From Mesonia sediminis (GTDB taxonomy: Bacteria; Bacteroidota; Bacteroidia; Flavobacteriales; Flavobacteriaceae): a DNA stretch of 29,054 nt. Location of the stretch: assembly GCF_042684705.1 (NCBI RefSeq), contig NZ_JBHULZ010000005.1, positions 1 through 29,054 of the forward strand. The letters run 5' to 3'. Position numbers and translations under genes: made by a program. Positions 7,675-15,056 of this stretch are shown here, piece by piece (position 1 is the stretch's first letter; each line of letters opens with the position of its first letter). The notes beneath the pieces were generated by a model. The model had not been told where the DNA came from, made no database searches, and was given only the letters and a program-made list of their open reading frames with translations.

Positions 7675-8907
7675 ATGAAGCATTTGCTTGTTATAGGATA
7701 TTTATGGCCCGAGCCCAAATCGAGTGCTGCGGGGAGTAGAATGATGCAATTGTTGGAATTGTTCTTAGATAAAAATTGGAAAATCACCTATGCTAGCGCC
7801 GCTAAAAATAGCCAGTATGCAGTTACTCTAGAGAACTTGGGAGTAGAAAAAGTTAGCATACAGCCAAACGATGAATCGGTAAATACATGGTTAGCACAAC
7901 TTGATCCAGATGCGGTACTTTTTGACCGATTTATGATGGAAGAGCAATACGGCTGGCGCGTTGCAGAAAATTGTCCCAATGCTTTACGGATTTTAGATAC
8001 AGAAGATTTACACTTCTTTAGAAAAGCACGATCTTTAGCCTTGAAAGCAAAAAGAGATTTAAGCAAAGCAGATCTGTTTTCTGATGAGGCCAAAAGAGAA
8101 ATAGCCAGTATCTTGCGATGCGATTTGAGTTTGATTATCTCTGAAGCCGAAATGGACTTATTGCTTAAAACCTTTAAGATAGATGAGAATTTGTTGTTTT
8201 ATCTGCCTTTTCTGCTCGAGGAAATTCCACTGGAACAACAAGAAAATCTACCAGAATTTAGTCAGCGAAAAGACTTTTTATTTATAGGCAACTTTTTACA
8301 CGAACCCAATTGGGATGCTGTCCGTTTTTTAAAAGAATCGGTTTGGCCAAAAATCAGAAAAGACTTACCCGGCGTTAAACTGCATATTTATGGCGCTTAT
8401 GCTAAGAAAAAAGTGAAACAATTGCACAACGAGCCTGAAGGTTTCTTGGTACACGGTAGAGCAGATGACGCACTAGAAGTAATGCAATCGGCTCGACTAT
8501 TATTGGCACCACTGCGTTTTGGAGCAGGTTTAAAAGGTAAATTTGTAGAAGCTATGACGGTAGGAACACCAAGTATTACCACCATGATAGGGGCGGAGGG
8601 TATAGGCGGATCGCTACCGTGGAGTGGCGAGATAGCCAATACAGCCGATGAATTGGCTCAAGCTGCCATACAATTGTATACCCGAGAAAAACGCTGGCTT
8701 ACTGCTCGAAAAAATGGATTTGCTATCATAAAGAATCGTTTTCAAAAAAATGAGTTTGAACCCATTTTCATGCAGCAGGTAGAACATTTGCTCAAGCGGT
8801 TACCCGCTCATCGAGAAAGAAACTTTATGGGGAGTTTATTGCAACATCATACGCTACAAAGTACCAAATATATGGCGCGGTGGATTGAAGAGAAAAACAA
8901 AAAATAA
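7675..8907 (+). CDS. glycosyltransferase, GT-B fold, family 1/4-like
   Basis: The 410-residue protein begins with a Rossmann-like strand, HLLVIGYLWPEPKSSAAGSR, close to the N-terminal acceptor domain of GT4-like enzymes. The C-terminal nucleotide-sugar domain shows DFLFIGNFLHEPNWDAV (about 201-217), HIYGAY, GFLVHGRADDALEVMQSARLLLAPLRFGAGLKGK (about 258-291) and KFVEAMTVGTPSITT, which holds the conserved glutamate. It probably transfers a sugar onto a surface polysaccharide or glycolipid; donor and acceptor cannot be told. There is no transmembrane segment, so it is cytoplasmic or membrane-associated. hemW starts 2 nt after its stop, so the two are co-transcribed although unrelated in function. 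The intergenic space to the divergent sigma gene is 78 bp. Confidence 0.85.
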   Translation: MKHLLVIGYLWPEPKSSAAGSRMMQLLELFLDKNWKITYASAAKNSQYAVTLENLGVEKVSIQPNDESVNTWLAQLDPDAVLFDRFMMEEQYGWRVAENCPNALRILDTEDLHFFRKARSLALKAKRDLSKADLFSDEAKREIASILRCDLSLIISEAEMDLLLKTFKIDENLLFYLPFLLEEIPLEQQENLPEFSQRKDFLFIGNFLHEPNWDAVRFLKESVWPKIRKDLPGVKLHIYGAYAKKKVKQLHNEPEGFLVHGRADDALEVMQSARLLLAPLRFGAGLKGKFVEAMTVGTPSITTMIGAEGIGGSLPWSGEIANTADELAQAAIQLYTREKRWLTARKNGFAIIKNRFQKNEFEPIFMQQVEHLLKRLPAHRERNFMGSLLQHHTLQSTKYMARWIEEKNKK

Positions 8908-8909
8908 GC

Positions 8910-10034
8910 ATGGCCGGTATCTATTTACACATCCCGTTTTGTAAGCAAGCTTGTCATTATTGTGACTTTCATTTCTCTACCGTTTTAAAGCGTCAACCTC
9001 AAATGGTGGAAGCCTTAAAAAAGGAATTAATTCTGCGTAAAGCAGAACTGAATCAAAAAGTGAAAACGATTTACTTTGGAGGAGGAACGCCTAGCCTTTT
9101 AAGCATCACGCAATTAAACGAACTACTAAGCTGTATTAAAAATAATTATCCGGTAGATGAAAAAGCCGAAATCACCTTAGAGGCAAATCCAGATGATTTA
9201 AGTAGGGAAAAGTTAGAGGCACTATCTAAAACAGGTATAAACAGACTGAGCATAGGAGTGCAATCTTTTTTTGAATCGGATTTACAATTGATGAATCGCG
9301 CACATAATGCGCAAGAAGCCCAACAAGCAATTGTTTGGGCAAAAGATTATTTTGAGAACCTTTCACTCGATTTAATCTATGGTATTCCAAAAATGAGTCT
9401 GCAGCGTTGGGAAGAAAATATAGACCGAGCCTTATTGCTTGATATCCCGCATATATCGAGTTACGCGCTTACCGTTGAACCCAAGACTGCATTAGAGAAT
9501 TTTATTAAAACAGGTAAAATACCCCCTGTAGATGATACTTTGGCTAAAGCTCATTTTGAATTGCTGCTAAGCAAATTAAAAGCCCAAGGTTTTGTGAATT
9601 ATGAGTTTTCTAATTTTGGTAAACCTGGCTTTTTCTCCCAGAATAATATGGGCTATTGGTTGGGTAAACCTTATTTAGGTATTGGTCCTGGTGCCCACAG
9701 CTATGGCAACGGGCAGCGTTCTTGGAATCTTGCGCACAACATAAAATATATACGCGCCTTACTTCAAGATACAAGGCCGTTTGAATATGAAGAGCTTACA
9801 AGTAAAGATGCTTATAATGAGTTTGTTATGACGCGTTTACGAACAATGTGGGGCATTCCTTTAAAAGAGGTGCAGCAGCGTTTTGGTAGTCTATTTTCTC
9901 AATATTTGCAAGCACAGGCCAGTGAACATTTGGCGGCAAGCCGTTTGATTCTCCGTGACGAACACTTGATCATTGGCTCAACCGCTAAATTTTTAACCGA
10001 TGGCATTGCTGCCGATCTGTTTTGGGTAGATTAG
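8910..10034 (+). CDS. hemW: radical SAM family heme chaperone HemW (coproporphyrinogen III oxidase-like)
   Basis: The 374-residue protein starts MAGIYLHIPFCKQACHYC, with Cys11, Cys15 and Cys18 forming the CxxxCxxC iron-sulfur site of radical SAM enzymes. YFGGGTPSLL and LEANPDDLSREKLEALS follow, then GINRLSIGVQSF and LIYGIPKMSLQRWEENI. HNIKYIRALL and the C-terminal domain are also typical of HemW. HemW binds heme and passes it to target proteins; it lacks the extra N-terminal cysteine region of true HemN, and older annotations call it an oxygen-independent coproporphyrinogen oxidase. Its stop codon overlaps the stop of the convergent GAF gene by 4 nt. Length and motifs are normal. Confidence 0.93.
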   Translation: MAGIYLHIPFCKQACHYCDFHFSTVLKRQPQMVEALKKELILRKAELNQKVKTIYFGGGTPSLLSITQLNELLSCIKNNYPVDEKAEITLEANPDDLSREKLEALSKTGINRLSIGVQSFFESDLQLMNRAHNAQEAQQAIVWAKDYFENLSLDLIYGIPKMSLQRWEENIDRALLLDIPHISSYALTVEPKTALENFIKTGKIPPVDDTLAKAHFELLLSKLKAQGFVNYEFSNFGKPGFFSQNNMGYWLGKPYLGIGPGAHSYGNGQRSWNLAHNIKYIRALLQDTRPFEYEELTSKDAYNEFVMTRLRTMWGIPLKEVQQRFGSLFSQYLQAQASEHLAASRLILRDEHLIIGSTAKFLTDGIAADLFWVD

Positions 10035-10501
10035 GCTTTATTACGCATTAAAATATCCGCTACAGCGGCATTAATTTTCTCAAGAAAACGTTCATCTGCT
10101 TCGTTAAAAGCATTGGCAGTATTAGAGTCTATGTCTATTTGTCCTATGTTTTCGCCGTTTACAAATAGCGGAATCACCACTTCACTCTTTACGTTGATAT
10201 TGCAAGAGATATAATTATCTTGTGCCTGCACATCGGGTACTACAAAATTTTGGTTAGACTCTGCTACTTGTCCGCAAATACCCTTTCCAAAAGGTATGAT
10301 GGTGTGCTCGGTTGGTTCACCGGCATAGGCGCTTAACTTAAGCTCGGGCTTTTCTCCATTTTTAAAGTAAAATCCTACCCAGTCATAGTGGGCTACCTTT
10401 TCTTGTAATAACTGGCAAACCAACTCCATACGTTGGTCTATTATTAATTCTTCTTTATTTAAAATAGAAAGCGCTTCTTGTTCTAACAGTTTGAAATCCA
10501 T
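10031..10501 (-). CDS. GAF domain protein, probable free methionine-(R)-sulfoxide reductase (fRMsr)
   Basis: The 156-residue protein is a single GAF domain. The key signature is GKGICGQVAESNQ (Cys76), then NYISCN (Cys100), SEVVIPLF and IGQIDIDS, matching fRMsr enzymes such as E. coli YebR. Those reduce free methionine-R-sulfoxide. Two of the three conserved cysteines are present with the right 24-residue spacing. The third, ten residues before Cys76, is replaced (HTIIPFG region), so thiol chemistry may differ. The start is ATG at 10499-10501: a TTG-started ORF five codons longer would begin inside the promoter -7 element. It is divergent from xrtF. Confidence 0.82.
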   Translation of the reverse strand: MDFKLLEQEALSILNKEELIIDQRMELVCQLLQEKVAHYDWVGFYFKNGEKPELKLSAYAGEPTEHTIIPFGKGICGQVAESNQNFVVPDVQAQDNYISCNINVKSEVVIPLFVNGENIGQIDIDSNTANAFNEADERFLEKINAAVADILMRNKA

Positions 10502-10513
10502 AACTTTTTTTGG

Positions 10514-10521
10514 CAAAAGTA
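10514..10521 (-). promoter_or_regulatory. -7 element TACTTTTG of the GAF/fRMsr gene
   Basis: The minus strand has an exact TAnnTTTG 12 nt before the ATG at 10501. It overlaps the alternative TTG start, which rules that start out. The leader would be only a few bases long. No clear -33 TTTG is seen. Confidence 0.6.
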
Positions 10522-10579
10522 TATTTTTCTGATCAAGGTTATAAGTTAAAAAATCTTAAATTTGAATAGAATTTTTGCT

Positions 10580-11122
10580 ATGATCAAAATACTTAAAAAG
10601 AACAAGGCCGTATTAAAATTTCTTGGTCTTTTTGGCGGTAGCTACCTGCTTTTAAGCTATGGCTACAATCAATACTTGAATTTAGATTTTTCAGAGAAAT
10701 ATTATCCCGATTGGGTGACGCATTGGGTTACCAAGCAAAGTCTAAGTCTTACTCAGTTTTTAGGTTATGATGCACATGCCGTGCCGCATCCTTACGAAGC
10801 CAGTATGAAGTATTTTGTAGAAGGCGAATATTTAGCGCGTATTGTTGAGGGGTGCAATGCTGTGGCGGTAATCATTCTTTTTATTGCATTTGTAATTGCC
10901 TTTCATGCGCAGTGGCTAAAGACAATAGCTTTTATTCTCTTAGGATTGGTGTTTATTTACCTGCTCAACGTTTTGCGGATTTCATTGTTGTGTATTGGTA
11001 TGTATGAATACCCTGAATACCAGCGCGTTTTACACGATATTGTTTTTCCCGGTTTTATATACGGGGTGGTATTTGTACTTTGGTTATTATGGATGCGCAT
11101 AGGGGTCGAAAAAAAGAAGTAA
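10580..11122 (+). CDS. xrtF: exosortase family protein XrtF
   Basis: The 180-residue integral membrane protein carries the exosortase catalytic triad in family order: Cys92 in VEGCNAVAVI, Arg133 in LLNVLRIS and His152 in VLHDIVFPGFIYG. Exosortases are membrane transpeptidase-like enzymes that cleave C-terminal sorting signals at the outer face of the inner membrane. The short length and the neighbour at 11124, which matches the exosortase-F-associated family, identify the flavobacterial XrtF type. The start is ATG 10580; the longer TTG ORF (10562) adds six codons with no merit. No candidate sorting-signal substrate (C-terminal TM with a short motif) is visible in the window, so the target lies elsewhere. 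Confidence 0.9.
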   Translation: MIKILKKNKAVLKFLGLFGGSYLLLSYGYNQYLNLDFSEKYYPDWVTHWVTKQSLSLTQFLGYDAHAVPHPYEASMKYFVEGEYLARIVEGCNAVAVIILFIAFVIAFHAQWLKTIAFILLGLVFIYLLNVLRISLLCIGMYEYPEYQRVLHDIVFPGFIYGVVFVLWLLWMRIGVEKKK

Positions 11123-11123
11123 G

Positions 11124-11558
11124 ATGCATATTATTAAATATTTAGGGGTTGCTCTTTTGATACTTGCCTTGGTTGCTGTACGTTTTTTTGAAAATGAATT
11201 ATTTGCCGATCCATTGATCGATTTCTTTAAAGGGAATTTTTTGCAAAAACCACGGGCTAATTATGAACTAGGGGAGGTACTATATCCTACACTAATGCGG
11301 TATTTACTCAATAGTTTATTAAGTATAGGGGTGTTGGTTTTGCTTTTTAAACGCCGAGCGGTAAGGTTGTTTGCTATAGTATTTTATGTTTTTGCGCTAT
11401 TTCCGTTAATCGGACTGTTTATTTATTATTATGCAAATTTAGGTCCCGACACCTATATGAGCTTTTTTTATATACGGCGATTCTTAATTCAACCTTTGTT
11501 TTTACTTTTATTAGTGCCCGCCTTCTATTACCAACAAAAGCACACCAAGATAAATTAA
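11124..11558 (+). CDS. exosortase F system-associated membrane protein
   Basis: The 144-residue protein has about four hydrophobic segments (residues about 4-20, 60-75, 80-105 and 118-138) and begins one base after the xrtF stop. Short membrane proteins of this size, with an F-A-D-P-L-(I)-x-(F/Y)-F segment (here LFADPLIDFFK, 26-36), directly follow xrtF in Flavobacteriia and are named for that link. Its biochemical role is unknown; it may help XrtF assembly or substrate handling. The operon ends at the terminator at 11585-11616. Confidence 0.82.
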   Translation: MHIIKYLGVALLILALVAVRFFENELFADPLIDFFKGNFLQKPRANYELGEVLYPTLMRYLLNSLLSIGVLVLLFKRRAVRLFAIVFYVFALFPLIGLFIYYYANLGPDTYMSFFYIRRFLIQPLFLLLLVPAFYYQQKHTKIN

Positions 11559-11584
11559 TCTATAGCTTTACGGATTTTATATAT

Positions 11585-11616
11585 AAAAAAACCGACGCCT
11601 AGGCATCGGTTTTTTT
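11585..11616. terminator. bidirectional terminator between xrtF operon and metalloprotease gene
   Basis: A GC-rich hairpin, CCGACGCC with GGCATCGG, is flanked by seven A on the left and seven T on the right, so it offers a U-tract in both directions. It has one C-A mismatch on the plus strand, which becomes a G-U wobble on the minus strand. It separates two convergent genes. Confidence 0.88.
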
Positions 11617-11639
11617 GTAATTAATAAGATGAGATTGTT

Positions 11640-14117
11640 TTAATCATTTGGATTTAAAATGGCATCTATTCGTTCTACTAGATCTTGTAAGTGATATCTG
11701 CTCATACGATCTGAGGTACGTGAGATGGCGCGTTGCGCTTGTCGATTTAAATTATTTAATTCGGCGCGTACCACTGGTCTAATATCACTTTGAGCCACAT
11801 TAATACCACTCTGATTAATCCAACTTCTTAATCTTGAAGGTATCTTGTTCTGTTTTTCGGTCATCAAGTATTGCATACGGTCAACATAAGCACGCTGTAG
11901 GTTTCGACGATATACATCAATGGTTTTACCCTGTGCCAATTCGCTAAAAATCCCCGCTCTCAACTCGGTCATCATATCCAAAAGACCATAAGCATTTTCG
12001 TTTATGTTCTCATTTTCGATTAACCTAGCCATTCTTCCAAAATCAAGTAGATTATTTAGGGTACGTACTTGGTAAGCTCTAATTCTTTCTACACTACCGT
12101 CATATTCTATTTTGTTGAATATTTCTTTATCAAGCATCCAATCTGGAGTGGTAAATAAATGCTGCTGTAAGAAGGCCATTGCTCGTTTTTGTTTTTCTTT
12201 ATCGACGTGCGTATAAACAGCACCTTCTTGGTCGTAAGTTTTATAGTGCTCGTAAATACCACCAATATTTGCAGTAACGTGCCCCATATATCGATTAAAT
12301 TGTCCTAACACTTGCTTATAAAGTTCGCCTAAATCTTCATAGTTTTTACCGTCTTCTGCAGTCCATTCAATCAAATTAGGAACAATACGCTTTAGGTTTT
12401 TAATTCCGTATTCAGAGGCGAGCATACTGTCATGTCCTAGATCTTCGGTTTGCGAACTCGGATCGATAACACTACCTCCTTGTTGTTTTCCAAAACGGTA
12501 CATAGGGTCTCCGGCATGTTTTAAAATCCAGCTATCTAAAATAGGCTTTTCTTCTTCGGCTGTTTTATCTAAGATGGGTCTATAGCCCCAGTTGATGCTG
12601 TACTTGTCATAAACACCAATATTAGGCATTAAAGCTACATCGCCATCGCCAGGTTGAGCGATATAATTAAAACGAGCATAATCCATAATCGAAGGAGCGG
12701 TGCCGTATTTTTTTGTAAACTCTGGATCACGCAAATCTTCTACGTTATAGGCAACACTGCTTCCCATATTATGAGGTAAGCCTAAGGTGTGTCCTACCTC
12801 GTGCGATGATACAAAGCGAATGAGTCTTCCCATTACCTCGTCTTTAAATTCAACTCCTCTTGCATCTTCGTTGATGGCAGCTGTTTGCACGAAGAACCAG
12901 TTTCTTAATAAAGTCATTACATTATGGTACCAGTTGATGTCTGATTCTAAAATTTCTCCCGATCTAGGATCAGATACGTGCGGACCGTTGGCATTAGGAA
13001 TAGGAGAAGCCAAATACCTTACTACAGAATAACGAACATCTTCTGGGCTCCAGTCTGGATCTTCTTCTTTGCTTGGCGCTTCTTTAGCGATTATGGCATT
13101 TTTAAATCCAGCCGCTTCAAAGGCAACTTGCCAATCTTCAACACCTTGTTTAATGTAAGGAATCCATTTTTTGGGCGTAGCTCGATCTATATAATAAACA
13201 ATCTGCTTTTTAGGTTCAACCAGCTCACCGGCAAGAAACTTTTCTCTGTCTTCTTCTTTAACTTCTAATCGCCAACGATCTAAATATTTTACGCTTTTAC
13301 TTTTTTGCGCCTCTAGACCATAATCGGTTTGGCTTCTTGCAAACCAACCTACTCGCTCATCAAAGTATCTTCTTTTCATGGGTTCTTTAGGTAATAGAAC
13401 CATAGAGTTACTCATTTTTACAGAGATAGAACCTGTTGAAAAATTGGAAGGAGGGTTACCCGCTTTGTAAGTTTTTACATGACGTATCTCAATATTTTGA
13501 GGATAAGATCTAATGGTGTCTATATACGACCTGTTTTTATCTAGACCTCCTATTTTGTATGATTTTCTCCTAGCTTGAGGAAAACCTAAGGCTGCTACAT
13601 CTTTCTCGAATAAATCTGTTGCATCAATAACCGTAGACTTACTTAAAGAATCTTTTTTAAAGGCCTTAATAGGGAAGGCATATAGGATGGGTTCAAAATT
13701 TGAGTTGACAACAGCCTCGTGAACCGGTAAGCTATCGGCTGCGACCACATTGTGCGATACTACTCTAAGTAAAACACGGTCGCCCTTTTTTTGCCAACGC
13801 AATACTTTGGTGTTTTGTTTACCACCACCAAAGCCAATTCCGCTAGCGGTTTTTGCTATTCTGGTAACCATTAACATCTCGCGATTCAATAAAGAATCGG
13901 GTATTTCAAACATATATTTTTTATCAAGGTAATGTACCTTGAACAGTCCTTCGTCTGTTTTAGCTTTTTTGGTGATTACTTGTTCATAAGGTTTTATATC
14001 CCCTTTGGTTACTGCGTTTTTCTTGGCGGGTTCGGTTGGTTTTTTTTGAAAAACCCCACAGCTTCCCAAAGATAAGCACAATCCGACCAAGGCCAGTTTG
14101 GTTAATGATCTACTCAT
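11640..14117 (-). CDS. zinc-dependent metalloprotease lipoprotein (DUF5117/DUF4953-type)
   Basis: The 825-residue protein starts with a lipoprotein signal, MSRSLTKLALVGLCLSLGSC, with Cys at the lipobox. It is therefore anchored to a membrane and faces the periplasm or outside. HEVGHTLGLPH at 439-449 is an extended zinc site (HExxHxxGxxH) of metzincin type, with His439, His443 and His449 as ligands and Glu440 catalytic. SIMDYARFNY about 30 residues later gives the Met-turn. The region before it matches the DUF5117/DUF5118 part, and the region after it the DUF4953 part, of a widespread Bacteroidota family. Substrates are not known. Length is normal and the gene stands alone. Confidence 0.92.
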   Translation of the reverse strand: MSRSLTKLALVGLCLSLGSCGVFQKKPTEPAKKNAVTKGDIKPYEQVITKKAKTDEGLFKVHYLDKKYMFEIPDSLLNREMLMVTRIAKTASGIGFGGGKQNTKVLRWQKKGDRVLLRVVSHNVVAADSLPVHEAVVNSNFEPILYAFPIKAFKKDSLSKSTVIDATDLFEKDVAALGFPQARRKSYKIGGLDKNRSYIDTIRSYPQNIEIRHVKTYKAGNPPSNFSTGSISVKMSNSMVLLPKEPMKRRYFDERVGWFARSQTDYGLEAQKSKSVKYLDRWRLEVKEEDREKFLAGELVEPKKQIVYYIDRATPKKWIPYIKQGVEDWQVAFEAAGFKNAIIAKEAPSKEEDPDWSPEDVRYSVVRYLASPIPNANGPHVSDPRSGEILESDINWYHNVMTLLRNWFFVQTAAINEDARGVEFKDEVMGRLIRFVSSHEVGHTLGLPHNMGSSVAYNVEDLRDPEFTKKYGTAPSIMDYARFNYIAQPGDGDVALMPNIGVYDKYSINWGYRPILDKTAEEEKPILDSWILKHAGDPMYRFGKQQGGSVIDPSSQTEDLGHDSMLASEYGIKNLKRIVPNLIEWTAEDGKNYEDLGELYKQVLGQFNRYMGHVTANIGGIYEHYKTYDQEGAVYTHVDKEKQKRAMAFLQQHLFTTPDWMLDKEIFNKIEYDGSVERIRAYQVRTLNNLLDFGRMARLIENENINENAYGLLDMMTELRAGIFSELAQGKTIDVYRRNLQRAYVDRMQYLMTEKQNKIPSRLRSWINQSGINVAQSDIRPVVRAELNNLNRQAQRAISRTSDRMSRYHLQDLVERIDAILNPND

Positions 14118-14225
14118 TTTTATTAATTTAAAATGTTTCTATTAAAAAGACTGCGAAATATAACAAAGGTTTAATTGCGAACGCGATAAATTGGTAGCTT
14201 TCTTTAATTTGTTTGAAAAAAGTAG

Positions 14226-14233
14226 TACCTTTC
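14226..14233 (+). promoter_or_regulatory. weak -7 element TACCTTTC before the DUF937 gene
   Basis: This differs from TAnnTTTG at the last base and lies 18 nt upstream of ATG 14252. A longer ORF from TTG 14213 would include it, which supports the shorter start. Confidence 0.4.
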
Positions 14234-14251
14234 CTAATAAAAATTAAAAGT

Positions 14252-14851
14252 ATGTCTTCTATATTAGATTTATTAAAGACCACAGCAGGACAAGAATTGA
14301 TTGCTGGGGCGAGTGAAGAAACGGGGGTTTCTAAAGAAAAAACAGGCAGTGTTTTGTCTATGGCTTTGCCTGCCATTCTAGGTGCTATGAAAGGGGATTC
14401 TAGCGGTTCACAAGAGGGTTTAGAAAAGGCCTTGAATTCTAGCGAGCATAACGGGTCTATATTGAATAATTTAGGCGGTTTGTTGAGCGGAGATAAAAGC
14501 GAATTGTTGAATAAAGGAGGAAGTATTTTAGGTCATGTGCTAGGCGGTAGTCAACAAAATGCGCTTACCCAAAATATTTCTAAAATGACTGGAGTAGACT
14601 CCAGTTCTATTGCTAAAATAATAAAGATGGCCATGCCAGTAGTAATGGGCTTTTTAGGAAAACAAAAACAAGAGGGAGGTGCTAATCTTTCTTCGCTTTT
14701 AGGCTCGGCTATGGGTACTAGTGGAAAGCAAGACGGCTCTATGCTAAACGCATTGCTTGATGCCGATGGCGATGGTAGCGTTATGGATGATGTTGCGGGA
14801 AAATTATTTGGTGGAGATAAAAAAGGAGGAGGTCTAGGCGGACTGTTCTAA
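14252..14851 (+). CDS. DUF937 domain protein
   Basis: The 199-residue protein is rich in Gly and Ser and opens with SSILDLLKTTAGQELIAGASEETGV, typical of DUF937 (YidB-like) proteins. Two related segments are visible: about 1-55 with LSMALPAILGAMKG, and about 105-140 with ISKMTGVDSSSIAKIIKMAMPVVMGFLGKQ, an internal duplication normal for the family. Near the C-terminus, DADGDGSVMDD (about 170-180) looks like a single EF-hand calcium loop, followed by a GGG-rich tail. There is no signal peptide. Biochemical function is unknown. A strong terminator follows. Confidence 0.85.
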   Translation: MSSILDLLKTTAGQELIAGASEETGVSKEKTGSVLSMALPAILGAMKGDSSGSQEGLEKALNSSEHNGSILNNLGGLLSGDKSELLNKGGSILGHVLGGSQQNALTQNISKMTGVDSSSIAKIIKMAMPVVMGFLGKQKQEGGANLSSLLGSAMGTSGKQDGSMLNALLDADGDGSVMDDVAGKLFGGDKKGGGLGGLF

Positions 14852-14869
14852 CCGAATCAAAATTTAATT

Positions 14870-14909
14870 AAAAAAAGGAATCTCGCTTGCATGTGAGATT
14901 CCTTTTTTT
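14870..14909 (+). terminator. intrinsic terminator after the DUF937 gene
   Basis: A perfect stem pairs AAAAAAAGGAATCTC (14870-14884) with its complement ending in seven T (14895-14909) around a 10-nt loop. It insulates the accessory region that starts after it. Confidence 0.9.
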
Positions 14910-14970
14910 AATGTTTTTTACTAAATGTGTAAAGGAATAAATACTATAATCATTAACTTTTGTTTTGTTT

Positions 14971-15006
14971 TTTGTGATAAAGTAGCAAATAAATTGTTTA
15001 TATTCG
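14971..15006 (+). promoter_or_regulatory. possible promoter of the effector lipoprotein
   Basis: TTTG at 14971-14974 and TATATTCG at 14999-15006 (one mismatch to TAnnTTTG) lie 24 nt apart, upstream of ATG 15034. Spacing and mismatch make this a weak call. Confidence 0.35.
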
Positions 15007-15056
15007 AAAAGTATTAACATAAAACACCTTATAATGAAAAAAGTATTTTCAGATTT

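Noticed and set aside
12787..13268. Plus-strand ORFs inside the metalloprotease gene
   Set aside because: They are antisense shadows of a gene with a complete zinc-protease signature and have no protein-like motifs.
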